A DNA stretch of 64,000 bases. It comes from Condylostoma magnum. Its lineage: Eukaryota; Ciliophora; Heterotrichea; Heterotrichida; Condylostomatidae. The DNA lies in the NCBI GenBank assembly GCA_920105805.1, contig CAKKTI010000049.1, positions 18,342 to 82,341 on the forward strand, given 5' to 3'. The notes under the pieces were generated by a model. That model did no database searches and had not been told where the DNA came from. It worked only from the letters and a program-made list of their open reading frames with translations. Positions 12,753-24,468 of this stretch are shown here, piece by piece. Both the position numbers and the translations under genes were made by a program. Position 1 is the stretch's first letter, and every line of letters starts with the position of its first letter.

Positions 12753-13734
12753 TAGTAGTTTAGATTAAATTCTAGATTTTTTATATTGAAATTATATTTT
12801 TAATCATACATATAAAGTTCCAATATAGTTATAATATTATAACTAGATCAATCGAGCTTAATAGTTTATAAAATACTTGAAATTCCTAATAAAAATATGC
12901 TACTTAAACAAGAAAGAATAATTCATAATTTAGTATATCAAATAACTTATATTAACAATAAAATTTCTCCTACCTAGTAAAAGCAATTTAACACCAATCT
13001 CAGAGTAGATAAGTAAATTTAGTATTTTTAATACCGTAATCATTCAAATTTCTGAGATTAAGTATTAAAAGTCAGTATTTAGTTTATTAAGCAATTTAAC
13101 ACTATAAACTGAGGAGATTCATAAATACAAAGTTTTAAAGAATTAATTTATATATTACTGTAAATGTTAATCAACAAACTAAAGAATAATTAGTTGCCTT
13201 AATATGTTTAAGAGTAAAATAACGCATATAAATTATTTTAGCATAAGATATAGTAAAAACTAGTCATTTGTTATTAAATTATTTGCATAAGCTTACTAAT
13301 TGCTTAAAGCTTAACAAATTAAGTTTTAAAGACCAAATTTTAAAAAATGATTAAAGATATGTAAACTTTCAAGTGAAAATTATGTTAGGTTTCATAAAAG
13401 AAATGTAAAAATTTGGTAGTTCAATTATAATGAAGATTTATTATTAATAGAATCAATAGATCATCATACTGTAAAAATAAAGATTATTATCAATTGGATG
13501 AAAATTGATTTTTATGCAGTTGCTACTTAACAATTTATTCTCCTATTAAGCTTTTATTTACATACTAGATTATTTCCAATAATTCACCTTCTACAACAAC
13601 CTATAATAATATATTGTATCATGAAATTAATACATTTAGCATTTCATATTACTGCAGTCTTTATATAACTCTTAATAATTATTATTTTAATCTATTCCAT
13701 TATGTAACTTCTAAAATGTATTAATATAAGTAAT
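12753..13734. other. AT-rich spacer with no recognised gene
   Basis: About 980 nt of AT-rich sequence. The first 30 nt after the TGA still match the sequence downstream of the second copy (TTTAGATTAAATT shared); after that the similarity stops. I see no gene, RNA or repeat in the rest. Confidence 0.5.
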
Positions 13735-14148
13735 ATGTCTCTTATATAAATGGATTCTTAAGATGAGCTAGAATTAGATAATCATTCAAGATTTACTCCT
13801 ATATAACCTCGAATTCCGATTAAATATCATATCCCTCAATCTCATTCGACTCCTAATTTGAACTAATAAAGGTAAAAGCCAATAATTCAATCTAGACAAT
13901 AAGATTTAGCAAATTAGTAGAGTAGAATAAAGGACATGATTAGATAAGCAAATAGTAGAAGAGGATTCAAGTCTATTCCTAGAGTAAATTAATAAAGACC
14001 ATAAAATATTTTTGCAAATAACAGTCCAATTTATATTGGGTAGAGAAAAAAAGCTAATAGAAGGACTTTTATTAAGACCTAATCATATTAGTTAATTAAT
14101 AAACCCAGATTTATTTAATATACAGTTCAATTTCACTTATTATTTTGA
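13735..14148 (+). CDS. Small basic Gln/Arg-rich protein, unknown
   Basis: Not recognised. ATG at 13735 to TGA at 14146-14148 gives 137 aa, with a short acidic start (MSLIQMDSQDELELDNHSRF) and then a basic, Pro/Gln/Arg-rich body (RIKDMIRQANSRRGFKSIPR). There are no membrane segments or Cys/His clusters; it looks largely disordered. An earlier in-frame TAA or TAG within the last 20 codons could be the true end. It is convergent with the PX-domain gene, whose end lies some 80 nt away. Coding status rests on composition and a bounded frame only. Confidence 0.45.
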
Positions 14149-14231
14149 TTAAAGGTTTATACGTTAATGCTAGATACTCAATACAGTAAACTTACTAATA
14201 ATTAAACCATTTAACATTTTAACTCTTAAAA

Positions 14232-16601
14232 TTACTCAACTATTTTGGGATACTTTTGCCTGAATAAGTCACTTGGTATATTTAAGAAAAAGTTCTTAAC
14301 AACATTCGCCCTTGCACTTTGAGCTCCAAATACCAAAACTCCGTTCTTATCTCTAATCAATATCTTTTAATAACATGAGCTGAGGAAATGAGAAAACTCA
14401 TATGGTGAATTATACTTTATCAAGTGTTTTTCCTGCACATCTAATTAAGCTCTTATTCTGACACTGTTAATAAATCTTCTTACCAGACTCTTATTCTACA
14501 TAAAAACCCTTGGCCAGGGGTCCTGACTATCTTAATCAACATAGCAATCTTACATATACTTAGAAACTAGTTCTTTCATTAAATCTTTGATGACTAATTC
14601 ATTATTCAGTATTCTCTTTTAAGTTTTAATCCATCCTCTATAGAATAATCCAATCCCTAGTGCTAAAGCTAAAATTCTTAAAGGTATGAACAAAATCAGT
14701 ATAGCTCCTATTAATAAAGAATATGTAATTTATTACGACTTTTGCGGATATGTCCAAATTGCTATTGAATGCAACTTTTCTAGAACTGCTGCAACTTTAA
14801 GCATGATAACTTGTATTTCAACTGCCTCGGCTCTAAAAGCTTAAATCTTTTATCTAATAGTCTGATCATCCTTCTTCTTAACTTCTTTTAATAGATCAAT
14901 TTGCAAAGATTCTATATTTTTAGTCTCATTGATAGATTTTACTAGTGGTATTGGTTATTACTGCATATTGGGTTGAAAGAATTATGTGTATAACGGCTAT
15001 GTGATAAACCTTTCAAAGTAAGGATGACCATATCCACTTAAAACAGCTAAAACTAATAGCAAAATAGAGAAAATTCATTCAATAGGGAAAAAGCATACCA
15101 TGATAACATAACCAGCTAGTGAAATAGCAGTGAATTTAGGGTATCTCCATTTCATTAAATAGTCAATTTTCTGAAATGAACTTCCTATTACAGCTTTCAT
15201 TCTTTCAATTCGCTTTATAATCAACTTAAATCCCTTAATACTGGCCTTTTTAGGTATAGGATCATCCTCCACATAGTTACTAGGTGGTCCCACAAACTTA
15301 GCATAATTGCTTTGTTTCATTTTACAATCAATTACAAATATAATCTTATCCATTTCCTGTTTATCGTTCTTATAAGCTGCTTTAACCATTCGATACTTAC
15401 TGTCTGATAAACTTAAAGGAATTTGCACTTGTCCTTGTACAAATGGAGGCTGTAAGAGATCTTATAAGGGTATTTATATTTCCTTCAGTACATAGGACTT
15501 TTAATGTGCAAAAATCCAGCCTTCTCCTTACACTGCATATAATTGAATCTTCACTAACTCGTAAATATTGTAAATTGGTAGTATGAATTATTGGTTTATA
15601 TTAACTATTTCATTAGGTGACATTACTGATGTTTAGACTTATAAAGGTTATAGTTAAATCTTGAAGAATAGATGGGGCTTCACTAATATTGTGCTTCCTT
15701 TTGCTAGTTTTACATTTAGAAGTTATACTAAGTTTAAATGAAGACACCCCACTATTTAGTACTTCTACTCAGTAGTTTCACATTCTATTATATTGCATGC
15801 TACTACTGTTAATGTTTCAAATCAATTTACGTGATTATCTATTTTTATTCTTATAATCAAATTACTATTGTCATAGGTTATTATTATTCCATCTTAGTCT
15901 TATTGAACTACTGAGCCTGGTATAGCAATACAGTAAACAAAGTTATAATCAGAATCATTAGAAAATAAGTATACAAAGTCCATTATCAACGATAAATAGT
16001 AGTTTTAGTAATTTTACCCTTAAAACGATACTAATCCATTACCTTTTATAATTCCCGAGTCGGGAGTTATCTATCTAGAATTATAGAAATCAATAGTCTA
16101 TCTTCCTTTCTTCTATTTCTAAGGAGCCTCTTGTAAGTCCTCTATGACATCTAAATTTTCTGATGATTCCAAAAATGAAGAAGTATCTAGAATAGTGGAC
16201 GCCTCAGATTGCAGGAAAAAGGACTCATCTTCTATACCAGGATAATCCAAGAAGAATAAAATTTTATTCAGAAGGTTTTATTGTATTTCCTTGTCCTGCA
16301 TCATGGCAAGCTGTATAAGAGTTTAGAGAAAGATTGTAAACCCTTGTATTCTAGCTTTCTCTTGCTTGATAATCATTATTCTTGGTGGAAGACTTGGAAG
16401 GGATTATTCCGGAATCAGTTTTTTGCATATTGATCTGAATTTGGTGAAATCATTGTATTTTTTGAACGTTGAGTGTTAGGAATTCTCAATGCAAGCTTAT
16501 ACACTGTAAATCTACGATTTTCCCAATACTCGCTTATTAGCTGCTTTCACTTCAATAATAGTTAAACTAGGATTTGAGAGGAATAACTCAGAAAATTGCA
16601 T
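14232..16601 (-). CDS. PX-domain protein with C-terminal paired membrane hairpins
   Basis: ATG at 16601; about 789 aa. Residues about 15-135 are a phox-homology (PX) domain, a phosphoinositide-binding fold: FKKYNDFTKFRSICKKLIPE is followed by LPSLPPR and the IQGFTIFLQTLIQ helix. The middle has beta-rich segments that may be C2-like. Two hydrophobic hairpins follow (near residues 495-530, ISLAGYVIMVCFFPIEW; and near 625-660, YSLLIGAILILFIPLRILAL). This arrangement resembles the membrane anchors of MCTP/dysferlin-type tethers, by topology only. It probably binds an endomembrane through phosphoinositides while anchored in another. TAA at 14232-14234 is taken as the end because no stop-type codon precedes it for 30 codons; TGA at 14178 is the alternative. 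It starts 46 nt after the RalGAP gene ends, on the same strand. Confidence 0.75.
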
Positions 16602-16647
16602 ATTTTTACTAAACTAAAACAAGTAATATTATATTAATTTTACCTAA

Positions 16648-19600
16648 TCAAAATAGCGATCCAAGTATAAGATGCTGATATTGCTCAAAAGCAAATTTCT
16701 CTACAATGTGAATAATCGCTTTTCTTCTTGTTAGATGCATTTTTTCATAGCTATCATAATGGTGCATTCTTACAGTTTAGTTAGCATTTATAGCAGTAGC
16801 TCTCACTAAAAAGTGCAAAAGCGACCAAGGGACAACCATTCCATCCTATAACGGCCCAAATTGCACTGGTTTCTTCTTCAGTATCTGAATACGGAATAAT
16901 CCATTATCTAAGGGGTAAATTATTATATGCACAAAATTGAATTAGCTTGTTATAGTATCAGCCCTATAATCTCTAGAGTTTTCACTTCATACAATATGAA
17001 CATGATCATTGCCCACATGTCTCTTTTTAAGTACTTATTACTCATCTTTATGATCAGTAGGCATAAAAGGTACTACATGAAAGGCAACTTCATACTCCCA
17101 ATCAGAATAGTAAATGGAGTGAGTTCCAACTGTTCCTGAAGGATCCAGTCCTCCTAAATATCCTTCATGAGTAGCAACATTCATAGGTTCACCTAGATTA
17201 GAAACAAACTGTAAAAATTGTTTAGAGCAAGTATCATTAGCTAATATTTCTTTCTGTTCGGTTTGATTATCTTTTACGTATATCACTCCAATCTTAATCT
17301 TATCTCTTGACTGAGTTCTATCAAGAATAGACAGACTAAGATCAAATTTTTCTCCAGATTGCAAGGGCCTAACTCCATTCATCAGTCCAAGTTGCTTTAT
17401 TAAAGCTCTTGAGAAACTTAGATTAGCCTTCTAAATATGCTGCATTTTATACACCGGCTGTATATTGTATTCAAAATCTGAAAATTACTGTATAATATCC
17501 AGTTCAGTTTCAGAGCTTTGCACATTTCTATCTAATTTCTCACATTCTGGGTATTGTTACTGTATGTAGTCTAGCAATTAAGGAAGTAATTGTTTATCGA
17601 TTAATTAATGAGGCTCTTCTTTTAATTTTCACTCTATCTAAAAACTTAGTATAGAGTCCTTTATAGATTAAATAGTGTCTTCTAGCGTTTTAGGGTCAAA
17701 TATGTGATAGTCTTCAAATTGCCAATGGAATTTTCCGAATTAATTTCTCATAACAATAATAGCCATTTTGTCATACTTCCCTAAGGATAAAATAACACTT
17801 TAACCCAATACAAAGTGCTGATAATTTTAAGTACAAAAGTCTTCATCTTTTATTATTGACTGATTTATTACTCCTTTTTCATTTTTTAACGGAAAATTAA
17901 GGTAATATATAGAAAGGGCTGTAGTTAGAGCGTCAATTCCTTATAAGATATTAATTGATGTACTCCTTGCACTGTTATATAGGCTAGAAATACTTATAAA
18001 CAGCTAAGCCATTACTTCATGTTCGCACGCTTAACCTCCTTATAGTAATCTGTACTAAATTGACCTTAACACTTCTAGTATAACAATTTCTCTTTAGAAT
18101 TGGATCTTTTATAAATCTTTTATTAGGTACTTCAATATTTCCTTGTTTTAATCACCTAGAACAGGAGCCAGTAGATTAATACAATTCAAGGCAGTTAAGG
18201 CTATTTCATTATCCAAAGATTAAGTTGCAGGCAGAATTTGCTCCATGACTATTTAAGAAGCTCCTACGTAGTCATATATAATCTCTTATAACACGAATAC
18301 TGTCATTCCATATAAACACTCGCATGGAGTATTAGAGTTGTGCAATCCTGATATAAATATGTCCAGTATATGAGGCTTCAGGGATAAATAAGGTACTGGT
18401 TGGGCATCTATAGAAAACAGTGTGGTATTATTGCAATAGTTAGGTAGAGGCATAATCCCAAATGTAAACTTAAGCCCAGTTGATACTTACTATTTAGTAT
18501 GTCCTATCATTTTGGTAATTAAGACATGCAGACAATCATGATACAGCATAATTGTTGGCATATTAGATAACACTGTCTTTACTAGGAATTTTTCTTACAA
18601 TGAGACATAGGTTAACCAAGCTAAGTGCTCTATATAGTATATTTTAGGTGGTTGCTTGCATCTACATTTAATTATAATTGACATCAAACATTCTAATGCC
18701 ACATCTTTTGTTTCTACACTTGATGCTTTTCTTATTAAGTTTAATAATGTAGGAAAGAAGTAATTAAGAGTTATATTAGGACTTTAAGTCAAATGAGCAG
18801 GAGTTAGTATGATGTCGATAATTACCTATAAAGCTCGAGTTCACTTGTATTGTATACTAGATTGCAAGAGTAAAGGATCTCCTAAAATATTAAGAAATTA
18901 AAGCCAGTCCGATAGTAGTTGATTCTCTTCGAATAAAGTTAATTTAACCTTTTTAGTCAAATCTTACATAAATTCTAGTCATTTAGTCACTATCAAATCT
19001 GATGTTCTTGCTCATTCTGTTAGAAAAATAGCAAATTGCTCCCATTGGATCTCTATTGAGTCTATTAAAGAGTAGAGAATTGCTAGTAGGAAATCTGCTG
19101 TATGTTCTATTATAAGTGATATAGGCTTATCACTAGGAAACGTTTTACGTAGTTTTAAGCAAATATTGTATATGCATTTCAGTAAAATATTATGATTTTT
19201 AGTACTATGCCTGTACTTTTATAGAATATACGTCACTTCTATGCATAAGTCGATTCTATACTAGCTTGAGTCCTATGAAAAGTTAAACAATTCTATGATA
19301 TTTCACAGAATCCTCGAAGAGTTACTAAGCATGTTAATCTTCTCAGGTAAATAACTCCCACTAAGCCAATCCCAGTACAGTTTTAAGCACTAACTTGCAG
19401 ACTCATAGCAGTGTAAAGAGTAGCTCTAAGGTAGTTTAAATGATGAGGCGATTATGTTATGCACTAGCTCATAGTTATCATTCATTATAGCATCGCATAT
19501 GTCCTGATCTTTGATACTGTTTATGATCCACTCCACTACTAATTAATGCAAAATAGGAGGAGGGGATGATTAGAAACCCCAGTCTTTCGACATGCTTTCA

Positions 19601-20427
19601 GGGGTTGGGACTAAGTTAGGATATAGTAAAAATAAAATCGATTTCTTGAAAATAGTCAGCCATCTGCTGAAATGCTGGGCTTTGTATACAGGAGAAGGAG
19701 GGAAATCAGTTTCATGGGAATACTTAAAGGCTATTTTTAGTAGAGTATAACATTCTTACTCCTACAAGCTCATTATTTCCTTCAATTACCCAATATCAGG
19801 AATTTGTTAGTTAGGGAATTGCTTTTTTAAAGATTCATTGAATCAATAAAGCCATGCGCATTCTGCCTGGGAAGGAGGGTTTTAGAGTAAGACTCTATTA
19901 GGAAACTCATTGCTGCCTATTACTTGATTGTCTTAAAAGAATCTGGAGAAGTCCATAGAAGATACAAAAATGTAAAACAAGGCCTGATTATCCGGACGTT
20001 CATTTAGTAGATTTAAAAGCAAGCGATACCCTAATTCTTTCACTTCCCACCTATTCTCATCCATGAGACTAATTTTAACTATTTCTTACTAATGCTCTAA
20101 ATACTCCACAAAGCCATATCTGGATACCTCTACTAAAACTTTGATTATCTATGAAATATCCTCCCATACATTGTTTCTATTTTTAGAGCGTAGATAATCT
20201 GTGTTACTTAAAAGATTAAGGCAAAGTTCAATTACAGGGTAGTGATTTGCCTCTAGAAATCCATGAATTTTTTCGCTATAATTTTAGCCTTAACCCCAGG
20301 CCTTCATTAAGTACATCAAAGCGTTAAATCGCTTTTTAACTGGCCTAGATTTCTCTAGTAAAATGGCCAAACGGGCCCTTTCTTCCTCTGCTGATCTATT
20401 TCCAAACCAACTCAAGAAATGCTTCAT
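16648..20427 (-). CDS. RalGAP-alpha/tuberin-type GTPase-activating protein
   Basis: ATG at 20427 to TGA at 16648, 1,259 aa, in one uninterrupted frame. Residues about 1-1000 are alpha-helical (HEAT-like) with WLYWFNESLKKQF- and LILYWDWLSG-type segments, as in the RalGAP-alpha N-terminus. The C-terminal 245 residues are a clear Rap/Ran-GAP domain: FLQFVSNLGEPMNVATHEG, YLGGLDPSGTVGTHSIYYSD, EYEVAFHVVPFMP, and KKRHVGNDHVHIVWSEN carrying the Asn-thumb Asn (GND). It ends LDNGLFRIQI...FGPLQDGMVV and LVRATAINAN. The enzyme should stimulate GTP hydrolysis by Ral/Rap/Rheb-type GTPases, probably with a beta subunit that is not in this window. It is shorter than animal RalGAP-alpha (about 1,900-2,000 aa). 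UGA is the stop here, with no UAA/UAG/UGA in the preceding 40 codons. Confidence 0.92.
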
Positions 20428-20841
20428 ATTTATATTATGTTACTATGGATTTTTGTATTCTTCCACATAAAGGCTGAGGAAGAGTGTTATTGCAGTATAT
20501 GTTCGGCGGTTTCGAGCATTTGAATCTGGTAAGTTATATAAAGAGATTAGTGTTAAAATGAAATTTGCTAGTAAAATAGCGATAAATGTATTGATTAATG
20601 CTAAGATTGCTACTTTTCAAACGAAGATTTCACACTACCATGTGATTATATTACTAATTCTAGTCAAACCTGTCCTATTTAAGAGAAATGTAATAATACT
20701 AGACTGAGTTAGTAATCCGGCTAATGATAAATCCTAGGTCCATTAGGCCGGAATTTCATGTGTAGTGTGATTATAGATTTAAGAGAGCATGTAAAATAAA
20801 CCGATAACAGCTCTGTACTTGTAACAATTGACTACGATATA
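20428..20841. other. Divergent intergenic region
   Basis: About 410 nt between the divergent RalGAP (minus) and RING (plus) starts. It should hold both promoters. I could identify no specific element in it. Confidence 0.4.
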
Positions 20842-21546
20842 ATGGGTATCACAACAGGCGAGTTAAAAATAATAACAGAGTAGCTATTTGAGACAGTATA
20901 AGGCTACTAGGCTCCAATAACCTACATTATAAACCAACTCAACATAAAGCAAATGGATATCTTAGAACTGAAAAACACCAACTTCATAGAAATCGCTTAT
21001 TACACTTAATTCACTGACTAGACATACAAAGGAGTCCTATTTTCCTGAAAAATTTCACAGACTGACATAAGTACGGAAGACGAGGGCTCTATGTCTGAAA
21101 CACAGCAGTCTTTGATAATAGCGTCAATAGTTTCCTTTATCGTAATAACCTGCTGCATAATCTGCTCAATCCGACTATCCCGGTCCCTTCGCAACTCCTC
21201 CTACGTAATACAAAACGTATCCCGAGACGGCAGCTACCAGTAAGACCCTCTAAATACCGAAGAAATAGAAAACATAATGCCGGAAATAACCTTCTGTGAC
21301 ACTCTCCTAGACTACGATGCCCCTACCTGCTGTATATGCTTTGAAGAGTAACCCTTACTTAGCTTCTAGCCAAACTGCTAAGTCCGCAAACTTCCCTGTA
21401 AGCACATTTTCCACTCTGCATGCATAAAAGACTGAGTACAATCAATGTACCGATCTACACAGTGCCCTATATGCAAAGTAAACGCAGTATGTGTAGAGGT
21501 CTCCAACAACGATGTATCAACAACAACAATGCGTGTTCATAATTAA
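20842..21546 (+). CDS. Single-pass membrane RING-H2 E3 ubiquitin ligase
   Basis: ATG at 20842; 234 aa. A luminal/extracellular N-terminal domain of about 95 residues (no signal peptide recognised) precedes one transmembrane helix, SLIIASIVSFIVITCCIICS. After a cytosolic spacer comes a RING-H2 finger: TCCICFEE, then CKHIFHSACIKDW, then TQCPICK, which supplies the paired Cys and His zinc ligands; the Trp after KD is encoded by TGA. This is the PA-TM-RING/ATL-like layout of membrane-bound ligases. The frame has no UGA for hundreds of bases beyond; the natural end is UAA at 21544-21546, just where the opposite Rab-like gene ends. A 19-nt GT-AG stretch after CPICK could instead shift to a UGA at 21581, but that would overlap the Rab-like gene more. 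Confidence 0.88.
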
Positions 21547-22187
21547 TCATATTTTGACTCAGTATCAAACAAAGCAGTCTTGAACTTAGGGTTGTTTATC
21601 AACTTTTTCCCTAGTGATATTCCCTTGCCCAATAACATGCCTGGATCTGGTGGGTTTGGTATATTGGCTACAATGCTGTTGAACACGTGCTCAAATAAGT
21701 ATCCGAGGCTGTTTTCATCTAGTGCTGAGATTTCTAGGTACTCCATGCCATATCTTCCGGCCAACTCCACTGCTTCTCCCTTGTTTACTGGTGATGCGTC
21801 CTTGTGTCCCATCTCATCCGCCTTGTTTCCTATTAGCACCTTCGTAAGCACTTCCACCCTTTCGCACTCCTGGATCCATCTTTCCACTCGTTCAAAGGAA
21901 GAGCGACGCGAGGCGTCAAAAACAAACAGTAAAGCAGTTGCTCCGGCGGAAAATCGAGAGGTAAGGGGCAGGTAACGCTCTGAGCCTGGGAGGTCCCAGT
22001 AGTTTAGTCTATAATGGGTTGTTTCATCTATGAACAGTACAGACTTGTAGTGGATTTCTTCCACTGTTTCACTTTAAATGACACGGCCGATGTTCTGGGT
22101 TAGTTGGTCCAGGAGAGTTGTCTTACCCACACCGTTGTCACCTACTAAAACCAGCTTAAAGCGGAAGTGGTAGTCGTCTTAATCCAT
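21543..22187 (-). CDS. Rab-like small GTPase lacking a prenylation motif
   Basis: ATG at 22187; 214 aa. G1/P-loop is GDNGVGKT and the switch II region is WDLPGSERY, where Rabs have WDTAGQE. G4 is GNKADE (NKxD-type) and G5 EISAL (usually ETSAK). SRFSAGATALLFVFDASRRS is the usual Rab strand-helix. Gln of the catalytic WDTAGQ is replaced by Ser (PGSE), so intrinsic hydrolysis may be altered. The C-terminus ends ESKYD without Cys, so there is no CaaX/CC site; membrane attachment, if any, must use another route. The stop is UAA at 21545-21543, sharing TTAA with the UAA of the RING gene on the other strand. Rab-like (RabL/Rab28-type) rather than a canonical Rab; subfamily unresolved. Confidence 0.88.
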
Positions 22188-22276
22188 TTTAAAAACTAGA
22201 AGGGAAGGTAGTATGAGGATTTATGGATTTGAGGCTTGGGCTAATTTGAGTCTAGCTATAGTAGAAGATTTACAAG

Positions 22277-23251
22277 TTAGATTTTGGGAAGGTTGTGTAT
22301 GAATTTCAGTTGGGAAAGAGAGTCAGGGACCTGGTCTATTTCTACAATATTCATAATACCTTCGATTTGTATAGATTTTTCAAGTTTGATAGTTTGTAGG
22401 TAGGATACACATACTACCACGTTGTCTCTTAAAATTTCCTCAGTGAAGTATTCGTCTACTTGATTGAATACCACATTTCCCTCTATAGTGATTAACTAGT
22501 TTTCTCTATGCAATAAATTTGTTTGAAAAGCTGTACTTGGGCTAATTTACTTTATATACTGGTCAAATCATATAAAAACATCTTGTGACACACAGTTTTC
22601 ATACTAACTACTCATGTGATAAAACAAAACTCCATCTAATAAGTTCTCCTTTTATCCTAAGCTAAAACTATAGGCGCAATTAATACCACTTTCAGTGCAT
22701 TAGAAACAAGGAATATAGCATATTTTGATGTTTTAGATAACCACTAAATCCCTTATAAGTTAGTTTAGCTAATTAAATCTGTCAATAGCCTATTCGTTCT
22801 TAGTAGATAGTCCTTATAAGCTTAGTAAATCCATAGCATAATACACATCTGTCTCTGCATTGTAAACACACTCTAATTCAAAATCTTAAGAAAAGTTCCC
22901 AGTTAGTATTATATCCTCACCTAGAACATTAGTTATTTTAATTTTATGGCTCTGAACTTTAAGTATACAGAGCTGGCCTCTTGGTCTTGGCTTTACTATG
23001 AATTAAGAATCTATCAATCTTGATGAGTATAAAAAGGAAGGGGTTTAAAAATTTTCTATATAAAAACTGTAACTTGGATACTCAAATTCCCAGGTGCTTT
23101 CAGTATCTGTTGAATCATTCAAAAATACATTGCGTCTTTATTATTTTAGTTTTCTACGATGTTCTCGTGCTCTGCTTATTGCTTGATTGTAATTCCTGTC
23201 TGAATTGTAGTATAAAAAATCAGGATGTAATTTTTTAGTAAAACTTTTCAT
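22277..23251 (-). CDS. SNUPN: Snurportin-1-like m3G-cap snRNP import adaptor
   Basis: ATG at 23251; 324 aa (animal snurportin about 360). The N-terminus has an importin-beta-binding-like basic stretch (AISRAREHRRKLKQQRR). The cap-binding domain is recognisable in order: PRPRGQLCILKVQS, a Gly/Phe segment, FELECVYNAETDVYYAMDLL, AIDRFNQLNQLIRDL and DGVLFYHMSSQYENC followed by FIWFDQ, with that Trp encoded by TGA. Snurportin carries trimethylguanosine-capped U snRNPs into the nucleus. The homology ends near LPKI, followed by UAA at 22277-22279. There is no TGA in any frame from there to beyond the start of the downstream Rab-like gene 90 nt away, so UAA (or the UAG seven codons on) must terminate it. 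This is strong evidence that UGA is not the only stop. Confidence 0.85.
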
Positions 23252-23401
23252 ATTTATAATAGATCAATACAAGAATATTAAATGGGCTTATTTTAAAGCC
23301 ATTAATACAGAAAAAGATTCGATAGATATTATAAAAGGGTAAAAAATTGCTATATTTAATTTATTTATTAGACACTTAAATAGTTTTATAAGATTACAAG
23401 C

Positions 23402-24454
23402 TCAATTTCCTTTATATCTCAACCTTTGAATCATTTCAGCATCTAGAAGTGGCCCTTAGACATTAATAATCCTTGTCTTTTAATCTCCTTTGCTCCTCTA
23501 TCTGACGACAGATAAGCATCTCACCCTTCTTTGCTAACTTTCCCCTTATTCTTCCTACTCATGCCAGTCGTATATCTCATTGATTCTTATACTAGCTTAA
23601 TTTGCCATTTTCTTGAATAAATTTGCAATATAACTATAATTAGGAATATTTCCAAACTGTAAGCTTCTAATGTACTCAGTAATCTCTATAAATTACTAAG
23701 GAAGGGATTAACATAGCTCCTCAGGGGTTATAGACAGCTTTCTTTTCAATATGAAAGTGTTTCTATATGTATATTTCATATGGCTGCATCCTTACCAGGG
23801 TAGCTCTCCTTTGTATAGATAAATTAAAGTATATAACATTGATTCTAAGTCATCAGAATAGCTTAACTCATATCCAGAGTGTCCTTTTATTGACAAATAC
23901 CTCAAAGTACCAATAACATTTTCAAATGTCCTAGTTCTTGTTTAATCTTGATTATGCTTAGTATTTCCAAAATCGATTAAATACAGTACATTACCATTCT
24001 TTTTCCCTAACCCAAAAATAAAATTATTCGGCTTTATATCTAAGTGCAATAATCCCTTCTTATGAATAGCTCTTATTCTAGATATCATATGCCTCCCCAA
24101 TTAAATAACAGTTTTAAGGCTAAATGGCCTTTTTATCGTAATTAAGCAATCCTCTAAAGATTTCCCCAGTAATTCCATAACAATATACATGATTTTCCCA
24201 ATTCACCCGTAGTCAATCAACTTAGGAAAGCCTCGTTGGCTTTAAAGTTCTTGCATTATTTACAATTCATTCTGTAAAAACTAAAACTAAGGGTCATTAA
24301 TTCCTATTTTCACTGCAACAGCCTGATCAGTATGCACATCAACTGCCCTTCCCACGTAACTGTATCCCCCACTGCCTATCTATCCTTACAACCTGTACTT
24401 CCTTTTAAGCAATCTTTAATTATAAATTAATCTCCAGGGAACCTGATGTGACAT
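23402..24454 (-). CDS. Casein kinase 1-family protein kinase
   Basis: ATG at 24454; 350 aa. Gly loop QIGSGGYSYVG; the Lys in VAVKIG; catalytic loop HLDIKPNNF (HLD instead of HRD, as CK1 often has); DFGN metal-binding motif; then TRTFENVIGTLRYLSIKGHSG activation segment, followed by the CK1-like YSDDLESMLYTLIYLYKGELPW. The compact kinase domain is followed by a basic Gln-rich tail. A soluble Ser/Thr kinase is expected. It starts only 14 nt after the mL49 stop on the same strand, and no later Met could serve as start without losing the Gly loop. The end is UGA at 23402-23404, 18 codons after the last Gln-coding UAA. Confidence 0.9.
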
Positions 24455-24468
24455 ATAATCTAAAATTA

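Noticed and set aside
21580-21975. 131-codon plus-strand ORF opposite the Rab-like gene
   Set aside because: Antisense shadow of a clear GTPase; no homology on the plus strand.
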